Assembly (NCBI GenBank): GCA_913049565.1
Contig: CAJWZG010000160.1
Coordinates: 1 to 6,501, forward strand
Length of the DNA: 6,501 nucleotides
DNA from: an uncultured Gammaproteobacteria bacterium
GTDB taxonomy: Bacteria; Pseudomonadota; Gammaproteobacteria; Pseudomonadales; Azotimanducaceae_A
Reading direction: 5' to 3'
Position 1 is the first letter of the stretch. Each line of letters begins with the position of its first letter. Under the pieces are notes generated by a model. The model had not been told where the DNA came from and made no database searches. It was given only the letters and a program-made list of their open reading frames with translations. Positions 1 to 6,501 of this stretch are shown in pieces. Position numbers and translations under genes: made by a program.

Positions 1-308
1 GCCTGACTCAGGTGGTTGATCCCCAGTGCCACGACCAGCAATCGCTTTAAGATTTCGTTGCATTGGTTGGCGAGCAGTACATCGTCGCTTCTCGACTCGG
101 GTTCTTCCTCGATCAGCGTGTCGACGATGCGTTTTGCCGCGCGAATGGGTCGAGTTGCGTGCCAATACGAGGCTGCGAGGCGTGCCAAATAAAACAAGCC
201 GGCGATGAGCGTCAGCGCCAACAGCCACCAACCCGGCGCCGGGGGCCACCAGTGGGGAGCCACCGGCAGGTAAATGTCTTTTAAAGCCGCCAACGGGTCC
301 GTAGTCAT
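1..308 (-). CDS. DUF4381 family membrane protein, partial (3' end beyond window)
   Basis: The first 102 codons are visible; the gene runs off the left edge. The N-terminus reads DPLAALKDIYLP (residues 4-15) followed by WWPPAPGWW (20-28), the hallmark of the DUF4381 family, then one hydrophobic membrane segment (about 28-45) and a basic, soluble stretch after it. Family members are small single-pass inner-membrane proteins, usually about 150-170 residues, found between a DUF58 protein and VWA-domain proteins in MoxR-type operons; their biochemical role is not established. Here the gene lies 34 bases downstream of a DUF58 C-terminal coding stretch, which is the expected order. The ATG at 308 is chosen because the conserved DPLA block begins three residues later and a GAGG motif sits about 8 bases upstream. 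That ribosome site and the start codon fall in a perfect hairpin. The family call is by motif recognition and is fairly secure. Confidence 0.82.
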   Translation of the reverse strand, partial: MTTDPLAALKDIYLPVAPHWWPPAPGWWLLALTLIAGLFYLARLAASYWHATRPIRAAKRIVDTLIEEEPESRSDDVLLANQCNEILKRLLVVALGINHLSQ

Positions 309-323
309 CGAGGCATCCTCGAT
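307..323 (-). promoter_or_regulatory. Perfect 7-bp inverted repeat covering the Shine-Dalgarno and start of the DUF4381 gene
   Basis: The sequence is ATCGAGG-CAT-CCTCGAT, two 7-base arms around a 3-base loop. In the minus-strand transcript the GAGG ribosome-binding motif lies in the first arm and the first two bases of the DUF4381 AUG close the second arm. Such a hairpin could hide the ribosome site until ribosomes translating the upstream DUF58 stretch, which stops 34 bases before the AUG, open it. The repeat is directly visible; the regulatory role is inference, and the 3-base loop is tight. Confidence 0.4.
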
Positions 324-342
324 TCGTCGTATCGAGCCGAAC

Positions 343-801
343 TCAGGTCCATGGGATAGCGTCCCAGTCAGTATCCGCCGTGCTCAGCTTTCGATGGGTC
401 AGCGCCGGATGGCGGCACAGTTCAAAGATTTGGGCATCGCGCTTTTCGTAGTCGCTGGCGTAACGGGTCCGAAGTGCGGTGTCGCCGGAGTAAAAGCTGA
501 CGGTTTGATCGCCGTGGGCAATGTTGTAGACACCAGTGGGCGGTAGTTCACTGTCTAACGGATCGCTGATTTGCACCACATGCACATGATGGTGTCTGGC
601 CAGCCTGTGCAGCGACGATTGCCAGACAGCCAACGGCCCAGCCAAGTCACTGATGACGAATACGCGATTACGCCGCTGGCGCAACTGATTCATCGCGGTC
701 AGCGCATCGCTCAGTCTTCGGCGGGCCGTCTCGGCATTGGCGGTATCCGTAAATGAAGCCACTAGGGTCCCTCCACTCTTGGCAGATTCACTTCCGTCCA
801 T
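343..801 (-). CDS. C-terminal half of a DUF58 family protein, 5'-truncated (probable gene remnant)
   Basis: An open frame of 152 codons from the ATG at 801. Residues from about 28 on match the C-terminal VWA-like half of DUF58 proteins: a helix [11 protein letters not shown], the strand NRVFVISDL (about 45-53), [27 protein letters not shown], and a basic end region [14 protein letters not shown]. The N-terminal membrane helices and the central DUF58 core of the usual protein of about 300 residues are absent: going upstream, the frame meets stop codons at roughly 840-890, inside the antiporter 2 gene. The first 40 bases overlap the end of antiporter 2 in another frame, so the ATG may be fortuitous. 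DUF58 proteins accompany MoxR AAA ATPases and VWA proteins, and the DUF4381 gene next door fits. I see no ribosome-binding motif. It is probably a non-functional remnant at a recombination or assembly junction; the family call is good, expression doubtful. Confidence 0.7.
   Translation of the reverse strand: MDGSESAKSGGTLVASFTDTANAETARRRLSDALTAMNQLRQRRNRVFVISDLAGPLAVWQSSLHRLARHHHVHVVQISDPLDSELPPTGVYNIAHGDQTVSFYSGDTALRTRYASDYEKRDAQIFELCRHPALTHRKLSTADTDWDAIPWT
755..801. other. Apparent junction between the antiporter block and the DUF58/DUF4381 block
   Basis: DUF58 homology starts abruptly here with no upstream half, and the last residues of antiporter 2 (after about residue 515) are read from the same bases in a different frame. 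The sampled base composition also rises to the left of this point. These observations are consistent with a breakpoint at or within this interval. The exact base cannot be fixed by eye, and I see no insertion sequence, tRNA or obvious direct repeat that would mark a specific mechanism. Confidence 0.5.
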
Positions 802-2345
802 TCCAGAAATTGGGCAGCTGCAGCAACGGCTGTTCGTACGGGTTGTCCACCCGCAGCGCGCACCGTATCTTCTTCAAACCTCTCAAAAACCCGCACGATA
901 ACTTCAACTGGTGAATCTTTCAAATAATTTAGCGCCAATTGCGCATCGCGAGTCCGCCGCATTGAACAAAAAACCACCTTCGCCTCCAAGCAATGCGCAC
1001 GCTTCAATGTATGCACGTCGGAACCATCACCATGCACACAAGGGATACCTTGCGCAATCAGTTGACGGATCACGCCCGCATCCTCATCCACCACTACCAT
1101 GGAAATGCCGCGCTCTTTCAGGGCATAAGCAGTGCGTGGCCCCGCCCGGCCATAGCCGAGCAACACAGCATGGTTTTGCATCGCATCGCAAGCCGCCTCG
1201 CCACTTCGATAACGAGGGTGCCACTTAACGAGTCGCAATGCCACACTCTCGCGAGAGATTAGCGGGGTAAGCGTCATCGTGCTCACTGTAATCAATGCGA
1301 TCATAGAGAAGAGCTCTGGTGTAATCTGTCCCGAAGCCACTCCTGTTAGTGCCAGCAAAAGAGAAAACTCGCTGGTCTGCGAAAGTAATAAGCCCGTCTC
1401 GACTGCTGCACGACTGGAGTAACCCACCAACTCGGCTATGATTGCGACAAGAAAAACTGTCACAAGGATCAGCACGACGATAAAGATAAGACTGTGCCCA
1501 ACAATTTCCAAACTAGGTATCGTTAAAAAGGCGCCTGCGCTGATGAAAAACAGAGCGAGGAAAAAGCCTGATAATGAACCCAACATCCCGCGCACCAAGC
1601 CATTCATAGGAAAGGCTGAAATGGCAAAACCTGCAAAAAATGCGCCCACCAAAAATGGAAGATCTAACAAGTAAGCCATTGTTGAAAAGGCAAAGAGCGC
1701 GGCCAGCGCGCCTAGCATCAACTCTTCATCGTCCAGCTTCATCCGTCTGACGACAAATGGTACTAACCAGCGGTGGACCCCAAGCGCAAAGATTCCCAAC
1801 GCGAGCGCATTGGCCAGGCCATTACAAACCATCAACCACCCTTGAGGCGACTTGAGTAGAGCCACCATAATCAAGACGATAAAGATATCTTGCAACAAAA
1901 GCACCCCCAGCACTAGCCGACCATAGGGTTCGAACATTTGGCGACGTTGCTGTAAATGACGCACCACAACCAATGTTGAGCTGGCCGAAAGTGCGCAGCC
2001 CAAATAAAGAGCATTCATCCAATCATAACCAAGAAAAACCGCCGTTAAGGCGCCACAGAGTCCCAGCATAAAAAACTGCGTCAGCGCCAAGATCGTAATC
2101 GCTCGGGTTCGCCCACGCATCCTCCTGGGACTTAGCTCGACACCCGCAGTAAAGACGAGTACGGCGAGTCCAATTTGAATCATTTCCGCGATCAACTCTT
2201 GCGGCACCTTGTAGTCCACATAGCCTGCCAGAACGCTCAGGCTCGCACCGCCCAGCAAGAGTAATGGAATCGCAGGAAGCCGCAAAAGCCTAGAAAGGCC
2301 AAAGGCAATCGCCGCCGCCAGTAGCAATATCGCAATCGCCGTCAT
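762..2345 (-). CDS. CPA2 family cation:proton antiporter with C-terminal RCK/TrkA-N domain (second of tandem pair)
   Basis: A 527-residue inner-membrane protein. Residues 1 to about 365 form a Na+/H+ exchanger domain of many hydrophobic helices, with family blocks [12 protein letters not shown] (65-76), [12 protein letters not shown] (120-131), LLQDIFIV (150-157; D153 is the membrane aspartate of the QD motif seen in KefB/KefC-like proteins) and [14 protein letters not shown] (231-244). After a basic linker, residues 392 to about 510 form a Rossmann RCK_N domain with GYGRAG (397-402, a normal GxGxxG), an acidic residue after strand two (VVVDED) and HGDGSD (438-443). There is no RCK_C domain. 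Kef-like proteins exchange K+ or Na+ for H+ under nucleotide or thiol control; the ion here is unknown. The start overlaps the previous gene's stop by four bases (ATGA) with AGGAGG 10 bases upstream, so the two are translationally coupled. The last few residues overlap the DUF58 remnant and may be altered by the junction. Confidence 0.9.
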   Translation of the reverse strand: MTAIAILLLAAAIAFGLSRLLRLPAIPLLLLGGASLSVLAGYVDYKVPQELIAEMIQIGLAVLVFTAGVELSPRRMRGRTRAITILALTQFFMLGLCGALTAVFLGYDWMNALYLGCALSASSTLVVVRHLQQRRQMFEPYGRLVLGVLLLQDIFIVLIMVALLKSPQGWLMVCNGLANALALGIFALGVHRWLVPFVVRRMKLDDEELMLGALAALFAFSTMAYLLDLPFLVGAFFAGFAISAFPMNGLVRGMLGSLSGFFLALFFISAGAFLTIPSLEIVGHSLIFIVVLILVTVFLVAIIAELVGYSSRAAVETGLLLSQTSEFSLLLALTGVASGQITPELFSMIALITVSTMTLTPLISRESVALRLVKWHPRYRSGEAACDAMQNHAVLLGYGRAGPRTAYALKERGISMVVVDEDAGVIRQLIAQGIPCVHGDGSDVHTLKRAHCLEAKVVFCSMRRTRDAQLALNYLKDSPVEVIVRVFERFEEDTVRAAGGQPVRTAVAAAAQFLEWTEVNLPRVEGP

Positions 2346-4009
2346 ACCGGGATGTCCTCCTCGTTCTTATCAACACGCTCTATTTGATTAAATATTGCCA
2401 ACTGCTCGCGCACGGCGTCAAAGGCGGGCATGAACATATAGGCCGTGTCCAAATCCAGCAAGTCCTCAACCACTGAAATATCAAAAGCGTGGATCGCACA
2501 CGGTACTCCCACCGAGCGACAACGATAAGCCAACAGATGATTGGTGTCTTCAATCTGAAGCGCCGAGATAACCAATCTCGCACGACTTAGCCCTATTTCT
2601 TCGACCGCCGATTCATACTCCACGCTGCCAATCAAAGTTTCCGCGCAATTTAGCCCTTCCAATTTTCTTGGATCAGTGTCGATCGCTAACACTGTTTCGC
2701 CCCGACCTGAAAGTTGTTTCACAACCTCTCGCCCAAGTGCGTTCATTCCTACCACGATCACATGACCCTCGTACGAGTGTTGCTCTTCCGTATCGGGTTC
2801 TTGTTTCGCTTTAAAAAATTTCAAAATCCCCAACTTCTGGAAAGCACCATAAAGCGGATCGCTGTATAGGATGAGATAGGACGAAATCGCGATGGTCAAT
2901 ATTCCCACCATCCCGCCAAGAGAGACCACTCCGCCTTCGATCAAACCAGCACCCGCGCCAAGGCCGAGCAGGATAAAAGCAAACTCACTTACCTGGCCAC
3001 TCGCCGTCGCGGCTTGAAAAGCAGTGTATTCGCTATAACGCAATCTACTCAAAATTATAAAAACAATTAAAGGTTTCGCGATGATAACGAAAACGCTCAA
3101 GCCGAGAGCATACTTCCAAACTTCACCCAACACTGAGATGTCCATCTGAATTCCTAGCGTGACAAGAAAGACCGCCACAAAGAAAGTCATTAATGGATGC
3201 AGTCGCCGATGTAGATCTTCATGGATCGGCAACTGCGCGATTGCAATACCTGCAAGAAAAGCACCAATCTCGACCGAGAGGTGAAATTGATGCGCTAGTA
3301 ATACGACCAGAAAGCACCAACAGAGCGCCCAGATAAAGACCGTGTCTGGAGAGCGTGAGGCCCAAGCAAACGGTTTCGGCAACACACAGCGTGATGCGAA
3401 TAGTGAGACAAAAAGGAGTATGACCATCCCAGCGAATGCGATACCTAAGCTCTTCGTGAGCGTGACCATCTCAAAGGGTTCGTCACCGCCAGAGCCTAGC
3501 CCGCTCAAAATCGTCAGTCCGATGATAACCACGATATCCTGTGCCAAAAAAAGAGAGATCGCGATTCGTCCAAAGAGTCGACTCGTCGCGCCCTTTTGGT
3601 CGAGCAGTTTGATCACCACCACAGTACTGCTAAAAGTCACCGTAGCCGCGAGAAAGACACATTCCATCACGCTAAATCCCATCAAGGTCGAAATAACATA
3701 AGCCCCTGCTGCCGTCATAGGCACTTGCAGACCGCCAAGAATAATGGCTACACGGCCAAGGTCTTTGATCTTTTGCAGGCTCAACTCCAGGCCGACAAGA
3801 AAGAGAAGTAGGGCAATGCCGAGCTCCGAAATCAACTCCAGTGAATGATCTAACTGCACAATCCCTAGTCCTGGCCCTAGAACTATGCCCGCTATAATAT
3901 AAGCAACAATTGAGGGCATCTTTACTAGCTTACCAAGAAAGGCAAAACCCGCAGCAGTGATAACGATAAAGCCAAGATTTAGCAGGAGCGTGATTTCGGA
4001 GGCGTGCAT
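2342..4009 (-). CDS. CPA2 family cation:proton antiporter with C-terminal RCK/TrkA-N domain (first of tandem pair)
   Basis: A 555-residue inner-membrane protein related to KefB/KefC and YbaL. Hydrophobic helices fill residues 6 to about 385, with blocks [11 protein letters not shown] (39-49), [12 protein letters not shown] (70-81), [14 protein letters not shown] (127-140), LAQDIVVI (155-162, D158 of the QD motif) and [12 protein letters not shown] (247-258). A charged linker (about 395-415) leads to a Rossmann RCK_N domain from 416 to about 510. Its glycine loop is GMNALG (421-426), GxNxxG instead of GxGxxG, followed by the acidic end of strand two, LAIDTD. The protein should couple cation efflux to proton entry under nucleotide control; the ion is not deducible. 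The start at 4009 has no Shine-Dalgarno motif (the bases before it are TGTAGATTA) and lies 75 bases after folC, so transcription may start in that spacer. The 3' end overlaps antiporter 2. The two proteins are divergent paralogues, not a recent duplication. Confidence 0.92.
   Translation of the reverse strand: MHASEITLLLNLGFIVITAAGFAFLGKLVKMPSIVAYIIAGIVLGPGLGIVQLDHSLELISELGIALLLFLVGLELSLQKIKDLGRVAIILGGLQVPMTAAGAYVISTLMGFSVMECVFLAATVTFSSTVVVIKLLDQKGATSRLFGRIAISLFLAQDIVVIIGLTILSGLGSGGDEPFEMVTLTKSLGIAFAGMVILLFVSLFASRCVLPKPFAWASRSPDTVFIWALCWCFLVVLLAHQFHLSVEIGAFLAGIAIAQLPIHEDLHRRLHPLMTFFVAVFLVTLGIQMDISVLGEVWKYALGLSVFVIIAKPLIVFIILSRLRYSEYTAFQAATASGQVSEFAFILLGLGAGAGLIEGGVVSLGGMVGILTIAISSYLILYSDPLYGAFQKLGILKFFKAKQEPDTEEQHSYEGHVIVVGMNALGREVVKQLSGRGETVLAIDTDPRKLEGLNCAETLIGSVEYESAVEEIGLSRARLVISALQIEDTNHLLAYRCRSVGVPCAIHAFDISVVEDLLDLDTAYMFMPAFDAVREQLAIFNQIERVDKNEEDIPV
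2356..2361 (-). promoter_or_regulatory. Strong Shine-Dalgarno site for antiporter 2
   Basis: The minus strand reads AGGAGG 10 bases before the ATG at 2345, inside the last codons of antiporter 1 (NEEDIPV). Together with the ATGA stop/start overlap it supports the assigned start and translational coupling. It is the only near-perfect ribosome site seen in the right-hand block. Confidence 0.75.
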
Positions 4010-4013
4010 TAAT

Positions 4014-4077
4014 CTACAGTATTGTAGCTACCAAAAATGACGCAATCTATAAGCCAAAGAAACACCTACTATTGTAG
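4014..4077. repeat. Two short related inverted repeats in the folC-antiporter spacer
   Basis: The 75-base spacer 4010-4084 is AT-rich and holds CTACA-GTAT-TGTAG at 4014-4027 and CTAC-TATT-GTAG at 4066-4077. Both end in TATTGTAG (4020-4027 and 4070-4077), so those copies are exactly 50 bases apart, near five helical turns. They lie just before antiporter 1 and could be operator half-sites for a dimeric regulator. The arms are only 4-5 bases, so chance is a serious alternative. No convincing -35/-10 pair is visible; TACAAT on the minus strand at about 4021-4026 is a possible -10 element but would give an almost leaderless mRNA. There is no terminator-like hairpin with a U-run. Confidence 0.3.
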
Positions 4078-4084
4078 ATAGAAT

Positions 4085-5341
4085 TTAAACCTTGTCCTGC
4101 AGTCTGCTACCTTCATCCGACGTTGCGCCTTGGATACGCGCCATCGCTTCTCCGAGCAGATAGATAGAACCCGTCAATAGGATAGTGTCGCCTGACTTGC
4201 CGACTGCGCAACAGCCAGGTCCAGGGAAGAGGGTGGAAAGATCGCTTTCAACGGCGTCACGATCTAGGCAACTTTTTAAAAATGCGGTCGGCGTCGCGCG
4301 GTCTTGGTTAGGTGCGACTAGGTAGAGCTCGCGAGCGTATTGAGAGACGACCGCCATGAGGCTTTGGGCGCGGTCTTCCCCGAGAGTGCCCGCGATAATA
4401 ATCGGTTGTTCGGCAAAGCTGGAGAGGTTTTGTTTCAAGGCAGCAGCGCCCTCGGGATTATGAGTCGCATCGAGGATGAGTTTGCGCCCGTCAAGTTCAA
4501 GCGTCTGCCAGCGGCCTGCCCATTCGACTTGTTCGAGTGCGGCCGTAGATAGAACCGGGAAGCGCTTGGACAGAATCTCGATCGCATAAGTGGCGAGCCC
4601 TGCATTCCAGCGCTGGAAGCCACCCGCTAGATTAGTATGCGGCAGACCTGTCTCATCGGGAAAACGGTCGGCAAGCGCGTAAAGTTTACAGCCTCGATCA
4701 TTAGCCACGCGCCGGACAAGCGCATCGGCCTCAGGGGGAAGTTTACCCATTAGGACAGGTTTTCCAGGTTTAATAATACCCGCTTTTTCGCCCGCTATTG
4801 CCTCGAGTGTGTCTCCGAGTGTATCACAGTGATCAAGGCTAATAGTGGTGATGATACTTAGCTCAGGATCGACAACATTGGTCGCGTCCAGCCGACCACC
4901 AAGTCCTGTCTCGATGCAAGCGATATCTACTGACGCCCTTGCGAAACTAAGGAAGGCCATTGCCGCAATAAACTCAAAGAAAGTGGGGTGGAGGTTGGGA
5001 TCGCTTTTAGCTAGCTCAGTTGCGATGGGGCGAAGTTGCTCCGTGTATCGAATGATCTCGGGCTTGGAAAGTATTTGTCGGTCGACCTGAACGCGTTCAC
5101 CAATATGGACGAGATGTGGTGAACTAAAAAATCCAACCTTGTATCCATTATCTCTATACATTGCTTCTAGCATTGCGCAGACCGAACCTTTGCCGTTGGT
5201 TCCGGCTACGTGTATAACAGGGAACTTCTGCTCTGGGTGCCCCAGCGCCTCAACAAGTAAGTGCATGCGCTCTATGCCATACTTAGAGCCTCTGTTTTTT
5301 AGCGCGTAGAGGTAATCGAGAATATCCGAGTAATCAGGCAT
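4085..5341 (-). CDS. folC: Folylpolyglutamate synthase / dihydrofolate synthase
   Basis: A 418-residue cytoplasmic Mur-ligase-like enzyme that adds glutamate to folates with ATP, and in many bacteria also makes dihydrofolate from dihydropteroate; which activities this one has cannot be told from sequence alone. The length is normal for FolC. Visible motifs in order: P-loop VAGTNGKGS (45-53), SSPHL (73-77), FFEF (121-124), [12 protein letters not shown] (144-155), SLDH (168-171), [13 protein letters not shown] (184-196) with the conserved lysine of the Mur-ligase fold, NAGLA (246-250), AGRWQ (275-279), DATHNPEGA (291-299) that starts the C-terminal domain, and [11 protein letters not shown] (389-399) near the end. 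All key blocks are intact. The start at 5341 fits the family N-terminus ([13 protein letters not shown]) but has no Shine-Dalgarno motif. It follows accD by 37 bases, a pairing common in bacteria, so the two are probably co-transcribed. Confidence 0.96.
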   Translation of the reverse strand: MPDYSDILDYLYALKNRGSKYGIERMHLLVEALGHPEQKFPVIHVAGTNGKGSVCAMLEAMYRDNGYKVGFFSSPHLVHIGERVQVDRQILSKPEIIRYTEQLRPIATELAKSDPNLHPTFFEFIAAMAFLSFARASVDIACIETGLGGRLDATNVVDPELSIITTISLDHCDTLGDTLEAIAGEKAGIIKPGKPVLMGKLPPEADALVRRVANDRGCKLYALADRFPDETGLPHTNLAGGFQRWNAGLATYAIEILSKRFPVLSTAALEQVEWAGRWQTLELDGRKLILDATHNPEGAAALKQNLSSFAEQPIIIAGTLGEDRAQSLMAVVSQYARELYLVAPNQDRATPTAFLKSCLDRDAVESDLSTLFPGPGCCAVGKSGDTILLTGSIYLLGEAMARIQGATSDEGSRLQDKV

Positions 5342-5378
5342 GGAGTTTTGATTACGGGAAATATTTTACATAGTTAAT

Positions 5379-6233
5379 TTAAGCGTACTTCTTTGCGCCG
5401 CAAAGCGCCTTCATCAAATTTATCATGCGGTCGCGCATTTCGATTCGGGGCACGATTATATCAACTAGGCCGCGTTCGAGTAGAAACTCTGAGGTTTGGA
5501 AACCTTCGGGTAAATCTTGCTGGGTAGTCTCTTTGATCACACGAGGGCCTGCAAAACCAATAAGAGCTTCGGGTTCAGCGATAATTACATCGCCCAGCGA
5601 TGCGTAACTTGCCATGACACCAGCCATGGTCGGGTTCGTCAAAATCGAGAAGTAGGGTAGCCCGGCCTCGCTCAACTTTGCTAGTGCGGCACTCGTCTTA
5701 GCCAGTTGCATTAGGCTGAGAATACCTTCCTGCATGCGTGCACCACCCGACGCGGATACGATGATCACAGGACAGCTCTTCTCTACCCCTCGCTCGATAG
5801 CACGAGTAATCTTCTCGCCTGCTGCGGAGCCAAGGCTGGCAGCCATGAAGCGAAAGTCCATCACTGCTATACTCATAAGCATGCCTCCCATTTCACCCAT
5901 TCCGGAAATGACGGTATCCGTCTCTTTCGTCTTGGCCTGATTTTGCTTCAGCTTTTCAGGATAGGAGGAGGTAGCGTTGAACTCCAAAGGATCGAGCGAA
6001 TACACCCCAATGTCCTTCTCTTCAAAAGTACCCTCATCCAGCATTGAGGCGATACGGTCCCGCGCCTTTAGTGGAAAATGATAGCCGCTGTTCGGGACAA
6101 CCATGAGGTTTTCCTTGAGAACACGGTTGTAGATGATCTCGCCGGTCTTAGGACATTTAGTCCAAAGATCCTTTGGGATGTCTTTTTTCTTAACAGTGAC
6201 GGTCGAATACTGTGGTTTTCCGAAGAGTGCCAT
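5379..6233 (-). CDS. accD: Acetyl-CoA carboxylase carboxyltransferase beta subunit, zinc finger degenerate
   Basis: A 284-residue cytoplasmic subunit that, with AccA, moves the carboxyl group from biotin on AccB to acetyl-CoA, giving malonyl-CoA for fatty acid synthesis. The N-terminal block [15 protein letters not shown] (22-36) is plainly AccD. The crotonase-fold core shows [11 protein letters not shown] (160-170), [15 protein letters not shown] (173-187), NPTMAGV (200-206), [16 protein letters not shown] (218-233) and [15 protein letters not shown] (241-255). Compared position by position with the E. coli protein from memory, the four zinc cysteines (27, 30, 46, 49) are C, T, V and S here, so the finger cannot bind zinc in the usual way. 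The core also has [11 protein letters not shown] where E. coli has FMGGSMGSVVG. The C-terminus lacks the extra tail of the E. coli protein. No Shine-Dalgarno is visible before the ATG at 6233. accA is not in the window. Confidence 0.96.
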   Translation of the reverse strand: MALFGKPQYSTVTVKKKDIPKDLWTKCPKTGEIIYNRVLKENLMVVPNSGYHFPLKARDRIASMLDEGTFEEKDIGVYSLDPLEFNATSSYPEKLKQNQAKTKETDTVISGMGEMGGMLMSIAVMDFRFMAASLGSAAGEKITRAIERGVEKSCPVIIVSASGGARMQEGILSLMQLAKTSAALAKLSEAGLPYFSILTNPTMAGVMASYASLGDVIIAEPEALIGFAGPRVIKETTQQDLPEGFQTSEFLLERGLVDIIVPRIEMRDRMINLMKALCGAKKYA

Positions 6234-6263
6234 AATTTGACAAATTTAAATTAAAAATGAGTG

Positions 6264-6284
6264 AAAAAAGCTACGGTAGAAGCT
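6264..6284 (-). terminator. Weak hairpin with U-run after comF
   Basis: On the minus strand AGCT-TC-TACC-GT-AGCT forms a 4-bp stem, a T/T mismatch and one more G-C pair around a 4-base loop, followed directly by a run of T. It overlaps the comF stop codon and precedes accD by about 30 bases. The stem is short for an intrinsic terminator, so at most partial termination is expected. The remaining spacer (6234-6263) is very AT-rich and includes the palindrome AATTTAAATT at 6243-6252, with no clear promoter. Confidence 0.25.
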
Positions 6285-6501
6285 AGCCATGGCCAAGCGT
6301 GGCCACTTTTATTTGGGTCGCGCCTGCTTCGCGGAGGGCAGCGGCACAGGCATTAAAGGTCGATCCAGTAGTAATAACGTCGTCAACTAGAATGTAGGTT
6401 TGATTTGGTATTACAACGGCATCAGAAGCCAAAGCAAAGGCATTTTTTACATTTTGGTGACGGGCAGTACGGCTTAATTGGGTCTGTGTTTGCGTATACG
6501 A
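6283..6501 (-). CDS. ComF family phosphoribosyltransferase, C-terminal part (5' end beyond window)
   Basis: Only the last 72 codons are inside the window. The fragment begins [24 protein letters not shown] (the visible residues are [20 protein letters not shown] at 1-20), the typical ComF stretch before the catalytic loop. It continues to [13 protein letters not shown] (36-48), the PRPP-binding motif of type I phosphoribosyltransferases with its paired aspartates, and ends VATLGHG, close to the usual ComF C-terminus. ComF/GntX proteins are linked to DNA uptake in naturally competent bacteria, but many bacteria carry them without known competence and the substrate is uncertain. The N-terminal zinc-ribbon cannot be judged because it lies outside the window. 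It is 49 bases upstream of accD on the same strand, with only a weak terminator-like hairpin between, so read-through into accD is possible. Confidence 0.9.
   Translation of the reverse strand, partial: SYTQTQTQLSRTARHQNVKNAFALASDAVVIPNQTYILVDDVITTGSTFNACAAALREAGATQIKVATLGHG

Noticed and set aside
26..284. Overlapping plus-strand open frames at the left edge
   Set aside because: They lie antisense to the DUF4381 gene, are arginine- and cysteine-rich with no recognisable domain, and have no ribosome site; typical shadow frames of GC-rich DNA.
274..756. Plus-strand open frames opposite the DUF58 remnant (274-546, 571-756)
   Set aside because: They are antisense to a frame with clear DUF58 homology and show no family motifs or ribosome sites.
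911..1262. Plus-strand frames of 105 and 89 codons inside antiporter 2
   Set aside because: They are antisense to the RCK domain, overlap each other in different frames and have low-complexity His/Pro-rich composition.
1438..2022. Lys/Arg-rich plus-strand frame (1438-1674) and minus-strand frame 1822-2022
   Set aside because: Both are out-of-frame or antisense reads of antiporter 2, with no independent evidence.
3342..3811. Plus-strand frames of 119 and 71 codons inside antiporter 1
   Set aside because: They are antisense to membrane helices; the Ser/Thr/Lys-rich composition is what reverse complements of hydrophobic codons give.
4014..4027. CTACAGTATTGTAG as a folC terminator
   Set aside because: The stem is only five pairs, AT-rich, and no T-run follows on the minus strand; better kept as a possible operator.
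1..6501. CRISPR array, tRNA/rRNA genes, insertion sequences, toxin-antitoxin or phage genes
   Set aside because: No regularly spaced repeats, no cloverleaf or rRNA-like stretch, no transposase or integrase motifs and no inverted terminal repeats were seen on either strand.

Overview
The window holds six genes and one gene fragment, all on the minus strand and tightly packed; there is no gene-free stretch longer than about 75 bases. In transcription order (high to low coordinate) they are: the C-terminal part of a ComF-type phosphoribosyltransferase (cut by the right edge), accD (acetyl-CoA carboxyltransferase beta subunit), folC (folylpolyglutamate/dihydrofolate synthase), two tandem CPA2-type cation:proton antiporters with C-terminal NAD-binding (RCK/TrkA-N) domains, the C-terminal half of a DUF58-family protein, and the start of a DUF4381-family protein (cut by the left edge).

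Organism: AccD has a divergent N-terminus in which three of the four zinc-finger cysteines are replaced. From memory this form resembles AccD proteins of Verrucomicrobiota (Opitutae-like), and the FolC and antiporter sequences, plus the lack of Shine-Dalgarno motifs before accD, folC and the first antiporter, fit that. This is recognition from memory, not a search. The left-hand ~770 bases look different: hand-counted 60-base lines there are 52-65% GC, against 40-58% in the sampled lines elsewhere, and the DUF58/DUF4381 pair looks like the MoxR-DUF58-DUF4381-VWA operon of Gammaproteobacteria.

Layout: 6283-6501 comF end; 5379-6233 accD; 4085-5341 folC (37-base gap after accD); a 75-base AT-rich spacer with two short related inverted repeats; 2342-4009 antiporter 1; 762-2345 antiporter 2 (ATGA overlap and strong Shine-Dalgarno, so translationally coupled); 343-801 DUF58 remnant overlapping the end of antiporter 2 by 40 bases; 1-308 DUF4381 start.

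How the genes relate: accD and folC are housekeeping genes for malonyl-CoA synthesis and folate polyglutamylation and are neighbours in many bacteria. The two antiporters form a probable two-gene membrane transport unit that senses nucleotides through RCK domains. The DUF58/DUF4381 genes belong to a different functional group (AAA ATPase/VWA chaperone-like system), and their abrupt start inside the antiporter gene marks a junction: a deletion, a horizontal insertion or an assembly chimera. I see no convincing novel defence or mobile system; the junction and the degenerate AccD zinc finger are the points most worth checking.
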